DNA of 64,000 nt from an uncultured Roseibium sp. GTDB lineage: Bacteria; Pseudomonadota; Alphaproteobacteria; Rhizobiales; Stappiaceae. How positions within the stretch are numbered: position 1 is the first letter of the stretch; every line of letters starts with the position of its first letter. Shown one piece after another: positions 8,295-15,704 of the stretch. The notes below the pieces were generated by a model. That model was not told the DNA's origin, made no database searches, and saw nothing but the letters and a program-made list of their open reading frames with translations. The DNA lies in NCBI RefSeq assembly GCF_947496995.1, contig NZ_CANMFD010000002.1, positions 62,001 through 126,000 of the forward strand, given 5' to 3'. A program made the position numbers and the translations under genes.

Positions 8295-9392
8295 ATGACC
8301 CGGCTTTTCATCATACTTCTTATCGTTCTTGCGGTCGGTCCGGCCTCCGCGATGGTCCGGATCAAGGATATTGCCAATCTGCAGGGTGTCCGTGACAACC
8401 AGCTTGTCGGCTACGGGCTGGTCATCGGCCTGAAGGGGTCCGGGGACAGCTTGCGCAATTCGCCGTTCACGGAACAGTCGCTCCAGTCGATGCTGGACAG
8501 TCTCGGCGTCAATGTGCGCGATGCGCGTCTGCGCACCCGGAATGTCGCCGCGGTTGTGGTCACTGCGGAAATGCCGTCCTTCATCGGCAAGGGGTCTTCC
8601 ATAGACGTCAGCGTGTCTTCTCTGGGAGATGCGACGTCTCTTGGCGGCGGGACGCTGGTCGCAACACCTCTGCTTGGAGCGGACGGTCAGATCTATGCGG
8701 TTGCGCAAGGTGCCGTTACGGTTTCCGGCTTCGCGGAGCTCGGGCAGGCGGAAAGCCTGACCCAGGGCTTTCCCACGGTTGGCCGCATTCCCAACGGCGG
8801 TCTCATTGAACGGGACCTGCCGGCGAAGTTCTCGCAAATTCCCGACCTCGCGCTTGAATTGACCAATCCGGATTTCAAGACGGCGGTCCGGATTGCCGAT
8901 GCCATAAACCTGTACTCCAAGGAGCGTTATGGCATCCGGGTGGCCAAGGAGCGCGACTATCGGACGGTGGATCTGACCCCGCCGAAAAACATGAGCGTCA
9001 CCCGGTTTATCTCGGAGATCGAGTCCATCCGCGTCCGGCCTGACCAGACGGCAAGGGTGGTGATCGACGAGCGCACAGGTACGGTAGTCATCGGCAAGGA
9101 CGTTCAGATCTCGACGGTCGCGATCACCCACGGCAACCTGACCGTAAGGATATCCGAAGCGCCTGAAGTATCGCAGCCAACACCGTTCTCGAACGGACAG
9201 ACCGTGGTGGTGCCTCGGACTTACGTCGATGCTCAGGAAACCGGTGGCCAGCTGGCGGTGGTCGGGGGGACGGATCTGCCGACGCTGGTGAGGGGCCTCA
9301 ACCGTATCGGCCTGCGTCCGACGGGTATCATTGCCATCCTCCAGGCCATCAAGACCGCCGGAGCCCTGCAGGCTGAACTGGTCATCCAGTAA
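8295..9392 (+). CDS. flgI: flagellar P-ring protein FlgI
   Basis: Builds the periplasmic P-ring around the rod. 365 residues. Signal peptide ends near ASA (about residue 19), and the mature start MVRIKDIANLQGVRDNQLVG and GYGLVIGLKGSGDS are diagnostic. The C-terminal VRGLNRIGLRPTGIIAILQA block is intact. Last gene of the first operon, with a strong terminator 33 bp after the stop. Confidence 0.97.
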   Translation: MTRLFIILLIVLAVGPASAMVRIKDIANLQGVRDNQLVGYGLVIGLKGSGDSLRNSPFTEQSLQSMLDSLGVNVRDARLRTRNVAAVVVTAEMPSFIGKGSSIDVSVSSLGDATSLGGGTLVATPLLGADGQIYAVAQGAVTVSGFAELGQAESLTQGFPTVGRIPNGGLIERDLPAKFSQIPDLALELTNPDFKTAVRIADAINLYSKERYGIRVAKERDYRTVDLTPPKNMSVTRFISEIESIRVRPDQTARVVIDERTGTVVIGKDVQISTVAITHGNLTVRISEAPEVSQPTPFSNGQTVVVPRTYVDAQETGGQLAVVGGTDLPTLVRGLNRIGLRPTGIIAILQAIKTAGALQAELVIQ

Positions 9393-9424
9393 CGCCTGTC
9401 AGACCCGCCACAACGAACTGCAGA

Positions 9425-9451
9425 AACGCCGCCACCAGAGCGGCGTTTTTT
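9425..9451 (+). terminator. rho-independent terminator of the flgB-flgI operon
   Basis: Perfect 8-bp stem (9425-9432/9440-9447), 7-nt loop, six Ts. It separates flgI from box A, which shows that motE starts a new unit. Confidence 0.9.
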
Positions 9452-9462
9452 GTGGGCACCGC

Positions 9463-9480
9463 CAGCCCCGCGCAAGCTCG
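9463..9480 (+). promoter_or_regulatory. candidate FtcR-type box A, upstream of motE operon
   Basis: CAGCCCC-GCGC-AAGCTCG, 11-bp direct repeat, directly after the flgI terminator and 50 nt before the chosen motE start. Confidence 0.75.
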
Positions 9481-9530
9481 ATCTGTGAATGTGCACTCAA
9501 ACCGGTTCAGCACAAAGGACGGCACGCCTT

Positions 9531-10067
9531 ATGCCTTTCACTTTGGACAACGGCCTGAAGCAGGGCCTTTTGGCAATCGCGGTGGTTTCAATCGCATTTT
9601 CGGGAAGTTCTGCCATGGCGCAGGAGCCCAGGGACAAACCCGAGATCGTGGACATTCTCATTCCACCTCCCGACAGCGAACTCTATTGCAAGAACATTGC
9701 AGAGGCGGCTTCGGATGCGCGCGTCAAATGGCAGACGTGGAAGATGATCAGCCTTGAGGCCAGCTTGCGGGATCGGATTGCCGAGCTGCAACGCAAGGAA
9801 CGGGAATTCGAAACTTGGGTCGAGCGCCGCGAAGAGCTGCTCGGTGAAGTCGAGGACCAGGTGGTGTCGATCATCGGCCGGATGCGTCCGGAAGCCGCTG
9901 CTGCGCAATTGGCGACCACGGACGAAGAAGCAGCCGTCGGAGTTCTTCTGAAGCTCAAGGCCCGCGTTGCCAGCAGCATTCTCGACGAAATGGATCCCGC
10001 GCGTGCGGCACAACTGACCCAGTCCATGATGGGTATCGCCAACCCGGACATACAACGGAGTTTTTGA
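9531..10067 (+). CDS. motE: MotE-family periplasmic motility chaperone
   Basis: In rhizobia MotE is a periplasmic chaperone for MotC; the gene lies between flgI and flgH as here. 178 residues. Signal peptide with AMA/Q cleavage near residue 24, a central coiled coil (about 70-105), and a C-terminal MgtE-N-like repeat (GRMRPEAAAAQLATTD, VASSILDEMDPARAAQLT). ATG 9531 is chosen over 9489 because AAGGA lies upstream and box A is then 50 nt away, like the other boxes. Its stop overlaps the flgH start (TGATG). Confidence 0.86.
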   Translation: MPFTLDNGLKQGLLAIAVVSIAFSGSSAMAQEPRDKPEIVDILIPPPDSELYCKNIAEAASDARVKWQTWKMISLEASLRDRIAELQRKEREFETWVERREELLGEVEDQVVSIIGRMRPEAAAAQLATTDEEAAVGVLLKLKARVASSILDEMDPARAAQLTQSMMGIANPDIQRSF

Positions 10068-10771
10068 TGCGAACCCTTGTTTATCCCTTTGCGGCAATGA
10101 TGCTGACCGGTTGCGCTGGGCAACTGGATGACATCGGAAGAGCGCCTGCGATGTCGCCTGTCGGATACGGTCTGGCTGCACAGGAAACGGCGGTCTATCC
10201 GCTCAGCACATTCGCGCCGGGTGGCGTTAAGGACTACAATTCACTGTGGATGAGCGGCCGGGACAATTTCTTCGCCGATCCCAGGGCAAAAAAGGTCGGT
10301 GACGTTCTGACGGTCACCATTCATATCAACGACAAAGCCAATCTCGACAACAGCTCCGACCGGCGCAGAACGTCCGACATCGGCATAGGCGGTTCGTTCG
10401 GGACGAGCTTCGACAGTACCGACACCGATGGTTCGGCCGATCTCGATCTGGATTCCGGGTCGGGTTCGTCAGGCTCCGGTTCCATCGACCGGTCCGAGGA
10501 AATCAAGCTTTCCGTTGCTGCCGTCGTGACCGACCGGCTGCCGAACGGCAACCTGCTTATTGCCGGTTCCCAGGAAGTCCGTGTTAACTACGAGATGCGC
10601 ATTCTGCAGATCGCCGGGATCGTCCGGCCCCGGGATATCCAGAGCAACAACACCATTCCCTACGACAAGATCGCGGAAGCCCGCGTTTCCTATGGCGGGC
10701 GTGGCCGGATCACCGAAGTGCAGCAACCCGGTTGGGGGCAGCAGCTTTACGACATCGTGACGCCGTTCTGA
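10067..10771 (+). CDS. flgH: flagellar L-ring lipoprotein FlgH
   Basis: Forms the outer-membrane L-ring. 234 residues. Lipoprotein signal with lipobox LTGC (Cys16). Family blocks SLWMSGRDNFFADPRAKKVGD and DVLTVTIHINDKANLDN, and the C-terminal VRPRDIQSNNTI and GRGRITEVQQPGWGQQ, are all present. ATG 10067 overlaps the motE stop by one base. A Ser/Gly/Asp-rich insert near residues 115-150 is a variable region. Confidence 0.96.
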   Translation: MRTLVYPFAAMMLTGCAGQLDDIGRAPAMSPVGYGLAAQETAVYPLSTFAPGGVKDYNSLWMSGRDNFFADPRAKKVGDVLTVTIHINDKANLDNSSDRRRTSDIGIGGSFGTSFDSTDTDGSADLDLDSGSGSSGSGSIDRSEEIKLSVAAVVTDRLPNGNLLIAGSQEVRVNYEMRILQIAGIVRPRDIQSNNTIPYDKIAEARVSYGGRGRITEVQQPGWGQQLYDIVTPF

Positions 10772-10802
10772 TCCGCGTACAGGCAACAACGGGACACCCT
10801 TC

Positions 10803-11303
10803 ATGCCAAGATTGATTCAAGCGCCGATCGGCGGTGCCGACGGCCAGTCCGGAAAGTCCAGCTTTCTGGCCGCGCTGTTTCTGCTCACCCTGGTAGGCGG
10901 TGGCGCTGGCGCGATATTCGCGAAATATGTCGTCGACTATACCGAGCAGGAAGTGCAGGGACGGCTGCGTCAGCAGCAGACCTACTCCGAAACGCTGCCT
11001 TTCACACTCTCGACCCGGCTGCAGAAACTCGATCCACTGGTGACCAACCTGGCCTCTCCGAAAGACGCATGGATAAGGGTTCACGCCTCCGTCCTGCTGG
11101 AAGAGGAAACGGAAGGGGAAGTCGGGCTTTTGCGCAAAAAGGTGGAAGACGATTTCCTCGGGTATTTGCGGACACTGACATTGGCCCACCTGGAAGGCGG
11201 GGCCGGGCTCCAGCACCTCAAGGAAGATCTCACGGAACGCGCGAAGACCCGCTCCAAGGGACTGATCCATGAAGTCATTCTGGAGTCGGTGGTGATTCAA
11301 TGA
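10803..11303 (+). CDS. fliL: flagellar basal body-associated protein FliL
   Basis: Inner-membrane protein that surrounds the stator and supports torque or stator stability. 166 residues: short cytoplasmic N-terminus, one membrane segment (about 20-42, AALFLLTLVGGGAGAIFAK), then a periplasmic domain with the C-terminal FliL helices. It overlaps fliP by 4 bp (ATGA). A second, more divergent FliL-like protein is encoded at 30365. Confidence 0.88.
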   Translation: MPRLIQAPIGGADGQSGKSSFLAALFLLTLVGGGAGAIFAKYVVDYTEQEVQGRLRQQQTYSETLPFTLSTRLQKLDPLVTNLASPKDAWIRVHASVLLEEETEGEVGLLRKKVEDDFLGYLRTLTLAHLEGGAGLQHLKEDLTERAKTRSKGLIHEVILESVVIQ

Positions 11304-12043
11304 TCCGGATATTGTTTTTCGTTGCCGCGCTGTTCTTGCTGACCGGGCCAGCGGCGGCCCAGGTACCCGACCTGTCGACATTGTTGCCGGCGGGTGAGGG
11401 CAGCGCGAGCGGCAGGATCATTCAGGCGATCGCGCTCCTGACCGTGCTATCGCTTGCCCCTGGCATCCTGATCATGGTCACCAGTTTCACCCGGTTCGTG
11501 ATCGCCTTTTCGTTCCTGCGCTCGGGGATCGGCCTGCAGACGACGCCCGGCAACCTGATCCTGATTTCCCTTGCGCTTTTCATGACTTTCTACGTCATGG
11601 CGCCGACCTTCGACAAAGCCTGGGAAGACGGCATTCAGCCGTTGATGAACAATGAGATATCCGAAGAGGTGGCCTATGTGCGCGTTACCACACCCTTCCG
11701 GGAGTTCATGCTCGAACAGGTGCGTGAAGAAGACCTGGTTCTGTTCGACGACCTTGCCGCCGGCAGGGTGACCGAAAATGAGGCTGAAACGGCCGAAGAG
11801 GTCGAATTGCGGGTGCTCATTCCGGCCTTCATGATATCGGAGCTGCGCCGCGGTTTTGAAATCGGCTTTCTGATCGCGCTGCCTTTTCTCGTGATCGATA
11901 TGATCGTGGCGACGATTACCATGTCCATGGGCATGATGATGCTGCCGCCGACGGTGATTTCCTTGCCCTTCAAGGCCTTGTTTTTCGTCCTGATCGATGG
12001 CTGGAACCTTCTGGTGGGCAGCTTGGTGCGCTCATTCTTCTAA
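11300..12043 (+). CDS. fliP: flagellar export gate protein FliP
   Basis: Core of the FliP5-FliQ4-FliR1 type III export gate. 247 residues with a cleavable signal peptide (ends near AAA/Q), as usual for FliP. Signature blocks TSFTRFVIAFSFLRSGIGLQ, FIPAFMISEL-like (LIPAFMISELRRGFEIGFL) and MGMMMLPPTVISLPFK are present. Ends the motE operon before a strong terminator. Confidence 0.96.
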   Translation: MIRILFFVAALFLLTGPAAAQVPDLSTLLPAGEGSASGRIIQAIALLTVLSLAPGILIMVTSFTRFVIAFSFLRSGIGLQTTPGNLILISLALFMTFYVMAPTFDKAWEDGIQPLMNNEISEEVAYVRVTTPFREFMLEQVREEDLVLFDDLAAGRVTENEAETAEEVELRVLIPAFMISELRRGFEIGFLIALPFLVIDMIVATITMSMGMMMLPPTVISLPFKALFFVLIDGWNLLVGSLVRSFF

Positions 12044-12070
12044 AAAATCAGCCCTGAAACGACGAAATCA

Positions 12071-12099
12071 AAACGGAGCCAGTCGGCTCCGTTTTTTTT
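12071..12099 (+). terminator. rho-independent terminator of the motE-fliP operon
   Basis: Perfect 10-bp stem (12071-12080/12085-12094) with a 4-nt loop and eight Ts. Confidence 0.93.
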
Positions 12100-12195
12100 G
12101 TCGTTCGCGATTTTAAATCTCGCGATTATATCTTGAGAATTATCTGCCTTTATCACGTGAAAACGCGAAATAGATCAAATTGACCGGATAGGCGT

Positions 12196-12213
12196 AAGCT
12201 TCGCGCAAGATTG
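12196..12213 (+). promoter_or_regulatory. candidate FtcR-type box B, flaA promoter
   Basis: AAGCTTC-GCGC-AAGATTG, 11-bp direct repeat. Five bases later is CTAGTGT (12219-12225), a plausible -10, giving a start near 12232. 143 nt lie between box and start codon, far more than for most boxes; the extra length is a structured leader. Confidence 0.75.
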
Positions 12214-12230
12214 GGTCGCTAGTGTCCTTA

Positions 12231-12356
12231 TTACAGCAGGTTGAACCGCACCCGATTGAGGTTCAAAAGCATGACGCTGCTCCTGCTGTGCCGGTACCAG
12301 TCCGGCATGTCCCCCACCAATTCCAGTATCTACTGAAACATTGAAAGGGACATATC
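12231..12356 (+). promoter_or_regulatory. structured 5' leader of the flagellin mRNA
   Basis: From the predicted start, four perfect helices can form: P1 12233-12240/12282-12289 (8 bp), P2 12241-12247/12260-12266 (7 bp, stacked on P1), P3 12268-12271/12278-12281 (4 bp) and P4 12289-12294/12302-12307 (6 bp; shares base 12289 with P1). P1-P3 make a three-way junction. The stretch 12311-12350 is left open before the ribosome site AAAGGGA. FlbT is known in related bacteria to act on flagellin 5' leaders; that it acts here is inference. Upstream (12100-12195) is AT-rich with a near-perfect CGCGATTT inverted repeat and no gene. Confidence 0.55.
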
Positions 12357-13277
12357 ATGTCTAGCTTGTTGACCAACGCTTCCGCAATGACCGCGCTGCA
12401 GACCCTGCGGCACACCAGCTCCAACCTGGCTGAAACGCAGAACCGCATTTCTACCGGTTACCGTGTGGCCGGTGCGGAAGACAACGCAGCCTACTGGTCC
12501 ATCGCAACCACCATGCGTTCCGATAACATGGCACTTGGCGCCGTTGAAGACTCCCTGGGTCTCGGTGCCGCCACGGTCGACGTCATGTACACGGCAATGG
12601 ACAGCACCGTCGATGTCATGAACGAGATCAAGGCCAAGGTCGTTGCCGCCCGTACGCCGGGTGTTGACCGCACCAAGATCCAGTCGGACATCACCGAACT
12701 GCAGAACCAGCTGCGTTCGACCGCTGACTCGGCTGTGTTCAACGGTGAAAACTGGCTTGCAAGCGACGTAACCACCGTTACTTCGAAGGACATCGTCAGC
12801 TCCTTCACACGTGCAGGTGGCGCGATCGAAATCCAGGTTACGACCGTCGATATCACTGCCACGCAGCTCTATGATACGGCTGCCGGCACGACTGGTATCC
12901 TCGATCAGGACCGTGGTTTCGGTGGTCTGGCCAACGTCACCGGTTCCGGTGGTATTGCCGACTTCGATCTGTCCGCAGTGACTGACGCGGATACGGCAAG
13001 TATCGATGCTCTGGTTGACGGCATTGACGCGGCTCTGGGTGAAATCACCGACTCCGCAACTCTGCTCGGTTCTATCAAGAGCCGTGTCGATCTGCAGAAA
13101 GACTTCGTGTCTGCTCTGCGTGATGCCATCGACCGTGGTGTCGGCCAGCTTGTGGATGCCGACATGAACAAGGAATCGACTCGCCTCCAGGCTCTGCAGA
13201 CTCAGCAGCAGCTCGGTATCCAGGCTCTGTCGATCGCAAACCAGGGCAGCCAGAACATCCTGTCCCTGTTCCGTTAA
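12357..13277 (+). CDS. flaA: flagellin
   Basis: Filament subunit, 306 residues, exported by the flagellar type III system without a signal peptide. Conserved N-terminal D0/D1 helices (NASAMTALQTLRHTSSNLAE, NRISTGYRVAGAEDNAAYWS) and C-terminal D0 (GIQALSIANQGSQNILSLFR) flank a short variable region (about 130-220), typical of rhizobial flagellins, which need no FliD/FliS here. AAAGGGA precedes the ATG by 7 nt. It is a single-gene unit between box B and the terminator at 13303. This is the only flagellin in the window. Confidence 0.96.
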   Translation: MSSLLTNASAMTALQTLRHTSSNLAETQNRISTGYRVAGAEDNAAYWSIATTMRSDNMALGAVEDSLGLGAATVDVMYTAMDSTVDVMNEIKAKVVAARTPGVDRTKIQSDITELQNQLRSTADSAVFNGENWLASDVTTVTSKDIVSSFTRAGGAIEIQVTTVDITATQLYDTAAGTTGILDQDRGFGGLANVTGSGGIADFDLSAVTDADTASIDALVDGIDAALGEITDSATLLGSIKSRVDLQKDFVSALRDAIDRGVGQLVDADMNKESTRLQALQTQQQLGIQALSIANQGSQNILSLFR

Positions 13278-13302
13278 TCCACCAGGATCTGATGGAAAAG
13301 AG

Positions 13303-13333
13303 GACCGCGCCCTTCGGGGCGCGGTCTTTTTTT
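13303..13333 (+). terminator. rho-independent terminator of flaA
   Basis: Perfect 10-bp stem (13303-13312/13317-13326) closed by a TTCG tetraloop and followed by seven Ts, as expected for a highly expressed gene. Confidence 0.95.
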
Positions 13334-13351
13334 GTGCGCCGCCGCTCATGA

Positions 13352-13369
13352 CAGGCTCGCACAAGCTCC
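13352..13369 (+). promoter_or_regulatory. candidate FtcR-type box C, upstream of fliF
   Basis: CAGGCTC-GCAC-AAGCTCC, 11-bp direct repeat. A CATAGT hexamer at 13376-13381 could be the -10. It ends 50 nt before fliF. Confidence 0.75.
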
Positions 13370-13419
13370 AAATTCCATAGTGGTGCGAACAGACACGAAC
13401 GTGCATCAAGGGGTTCTGC

Positions 13420-15066
13420 ATGCCGGGCCGCGAACAAGCTGAAAAACTCTGGGCAAATCTGATGGAACTGGGGCTGCGCAGACTGGTCGCGCTCGCCCTG
13501 ATCGGACTCGCCACAATCGCAACCGTCGGGGCTGGCGCCTATTACCTGAGCCGGCCGGAACAGACCGTTCTTTATACCGGTCTCGAAGGCGAGGATGTTA
13601 CCCGCATCGGCTCCGCCCTCAGGGACGCCGGCATACCGTTCGACATCACGTCGGACGGTGACGCGGTCATGGTCTCTCATGCGCAAACCGCCAAGGCCCG
13701 CATGCTGCTTGCGGAAAAAGGCCTGCCTCGGGGCGCGAATTCCGGCTACGAGCTGTTCGATGAGCTGGGATCCCTCGGCCTGACGTCCTTCATGCAAGAG
13801 GTCACAAGAGTTCGCGCCCTGGAAGGGGAACTCGCACGGACCATTCAACTCATGAAGGGAATCCGGGCAGCGCGGGTCCATATCGTCCTGCCGGCAAAAG
13901 GCTCCTTCCGCCGGGACCATCAACCACCTTCCGCCTCCGTCGTGATCCGTTCCGATGTTCCGGACGATGTTCGCACTGCCGACGCGATCCGCCATCTGGT
14001 TGCCGCCGGTGTTCCGGGCATGGAGGCCAACAAGGTCACCGTTCTGGATACAACCGGGGGCATTCTGGCAGCGGGCAGCGATCCCACCAAGGCTTCCGCC
14101 GGACAGATGGCCAGTCTTGAGACGGCGGTCAGCAGCCGGATCCAGGAGAACATCCGCAAGACGCTGGCACCATATCTCGGTCTGGACAATTTCCAGGTCA
14201 GTGTCGCGGCCGAGTTGAACACCGACCGCAAGATGATCGCCGAAACCATTTTCGACCCTGACTCGCGCACCGAACGGTCCATCAGAACCGTCCGGGAAAA
14301 CGAGAACGCGCAGAATTCCAGCGTCAGTTCGCCGACGACCGTCGAGCAGAACCTGCCGGAAGAAAACGTCGCGGCTGAAAACGGCGAGAAGTCGACCGAA
14401 GAAAACGAACGGCGGGAAGAAACGGTCAACTACGAGATTTCCTCCAAGCGGATTGAAACATCCCAGGACGGCTATCGCGTTGATCGTCTTTCCATCGCCG
14501 TCCTGGTCGATAGGACACGGATTGTAGAATCGCTCGGAGGCCAACCGACAGAATCCCAGATCGCCGAGCAACTGCTTGAAATCGAGGGCCTTGTGGCGTC
14601 ATCCGCCGGCGTCGAGGCGACCCGCGGAGACAATGTGAAGGTGGCTGTGGTGGATTTTGTCGATGGCGGGCACGCCATGGAGCCGATACCGCCGATCAGC
14701 ATCACGGAGTACCTGCTGCGCCAGTCCGGCAACATCATCAATGCGTTGGCCATCTTGACCGTGTCGATGCTCGTGATCTGGTTCGGCTTGCGTCCGGCCG
14801 TCTCTGCCCTCGTACCGCAGATTTCCGGTCCTCAGGTGGAAATGGCCGAGCTGGGCATGGCCCAGGAAGGGGTCGATGGACACTTTGAAGACCCGGATGC
14901 CGAACATTCATTCCTCGTACCGCCGGATCATTCGGACCTGATTCAGGACCTGAACAGCAAACGCAATCAGTCCGCTCTCAGGAAACTGGAATCGCTTCTG
15001 GAATTCAACGAGGAACAGTCCGCCGCGATCCTGCGCCAGTGGCTCTATGAATCGGAGCGAATCTAA
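13420..15066 (+). CDS. fliF: flagellar MS-ring protein FliF
   Basis: Builds the inner-membrane MS-ring. 548 residues: membrane segment near 20-45 (LVALALIGLATIATVGAGAYYLS), PrgK-like ring domains (YTGLEGEDVTRIGSALRDAG, EKGLPRGANSGYELFDELGSLG), second membrane segment near 428-448, and a C-terminal FliG-binding tail rich in acidic residues. Its stop overlaps the next start (TAATG). In Sinorhizobium fliF heads the visNR-flhB region; here it follows flaA and leads the motB-motC-fliK unit. Confidence 0.95.
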   Translation: MPGREQAEKLWANLMELGLRRLVALALIGLATIATVGAGAYYLSRPEQTVLYTGLEGEDVTRIGSALRDAGIPFDITSDGDAVMVSHAQTAKARMLLAEKGLPRGANSGYELFDELGSLGLTSFMQEVTRVRALEGELARTIQLMKGIRAARVHIVLPAKGSFRRDHQPPSASVVIRSDVPDDVRTADAIRHLVAAGVPGMEANKVTVLDTTGGILAAGSDPTKASAGQMASLETAVSSRIQENIRKTLAPYLGLDNFQVSVAAELNTDRKMIAETIFDPDSRTERSIRTVRENENAQNSSVSSPTTVEQNLPEENVAAENGEKSTEENERREETVNYEISSKRIETSQDGYRVDRLSIAVLVDRTRIVESLGGQPTESQIAEQLLEIEGLVASSAGVEATRGDNVKVAVVDFVDGGHAMEPIPPISITEYLLRQSGNIINALAILTVSMLVIWFGLRPAVSALVPQISGPQVEMAELGMAQEGVDGHFEDPDAEHSFLVPPDHSDLIQDLNSKRNQSALRKLESLLEFNEEQSAAILRQWLYESERI

Positions 15067-15704
15067 TGTCGATGTCCGCAGCAGCCCACATTCCGGTTAT
15101 CACCGTACCGAAATTCAAATCCTTCGGCGCATATGATCCGGCACTGGTCGATGTGCTCGAGCCCGAGGACGAGAGCGTTCCCGAGCCGAGCGAGGAAGAG
15201 CGCCGGCAGGCCGAATATCAGCGCGGCCTGACGGAAGGCGAGGCCCGTATGCGGGCGCATTACGAAAAGCTTCTGGAGAATGAGCGCGAGGGCTACGCCA
15301 AGGCGCTGGAAGACGAGCAGGTGCGGTTCGACATGCGGGAGTCTGCCAATGTCAGCGCGGCAATAGAAGGCTTTCTCGACGTGATGGAACAGCGGATAGC
15401 CTATTCCCTGACCAAACTGCTTCAGCCGTTTTTGAACGAACGCATCACCGAGCAGCTGGTGACCGCTTTCGCATCAAATTTGCGGCAATTGACCCTTGAG
15501 ACCGAGGGCAAACTGATTCTTCTACGCGGCCCGGACAGATTGACCGAACAGGTCATGGAGCAGCTGCCGGAGCTTCGCGAGCGGATCGAAGTCCAGATCT
15601 CCGATCAGGTGGAGCTCGTCGCGTTGTTCGACGAAACCACGATCGAAACCCGCCTGGAGCAATGGCTTGGGCAGCTCGAGCAATTGCGGAAGGAGGCAGA
15701 CTGA
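15066..15704 (+). CDS. fliH: FliH-like flagellar export ATPase regulator
   Basis: 212 residues. A Glu/Arg-rich segment (about 35-95) precedes an alpha/beta C-terminal domain with a RGPDRLTEQVMEQLPELRER block. This is the FliH/YscL plan: a helical arm that binds the FliI ATPase and a C-terminal domain. Sequence identity to classical FliH is low, so the call rests on domain plan, length and position directly after fliF, where fliH often lies. Overlaps both neighbours by one base (TAATG with fliF, TGATG with motB). Confidence 0.65.
   Translation: MSMSAAAHIPVITVPKFKSFGAYDPALVDVLEPEDESVPEPSEEERRQAEYQRGLTEGEARMRAHYEKLLENEREGYAKALEDEQVRFDMRESANVSAAIEGFLDVMEQRIAYSLTKLLQPFLNERITEQLVTAFASNLRQLTLETEGKLILLRGPDRLTEQVMEQLPELRERIEVQISDQVELVALFDETTIETRLEQWLGQLEQLRKEAD

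Noticed and set aside
8016-9131. 371-codon open frame antisense to flgI
   Set aside because: flgI is intact and recognisable; the antisense frame has no ribosome site and a His/Arg-rich composition typical of shadow frames in GC-rich DNA.
9463-9480. Flagellar boxes as sigma-54 promoters
   Set aside because: A sigma-54 site needs TGGCAC-N5-TTGCA; the boxes have no GG element at the right distance on either strand, while the 11-bp direct repeat is constant.
12330-13514. 394-codon open frame antisense to flaA
   Set aside because: It spans the flagellin gene, its terminator and part of fliF on the wrong strand; no known domain is visible.
13075-14571. 498-codon open frame antisense to flaA/fliF
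   Set aside because: Mirrors the third-position bias of fliF and crosses the flaA terminator; a shadow.
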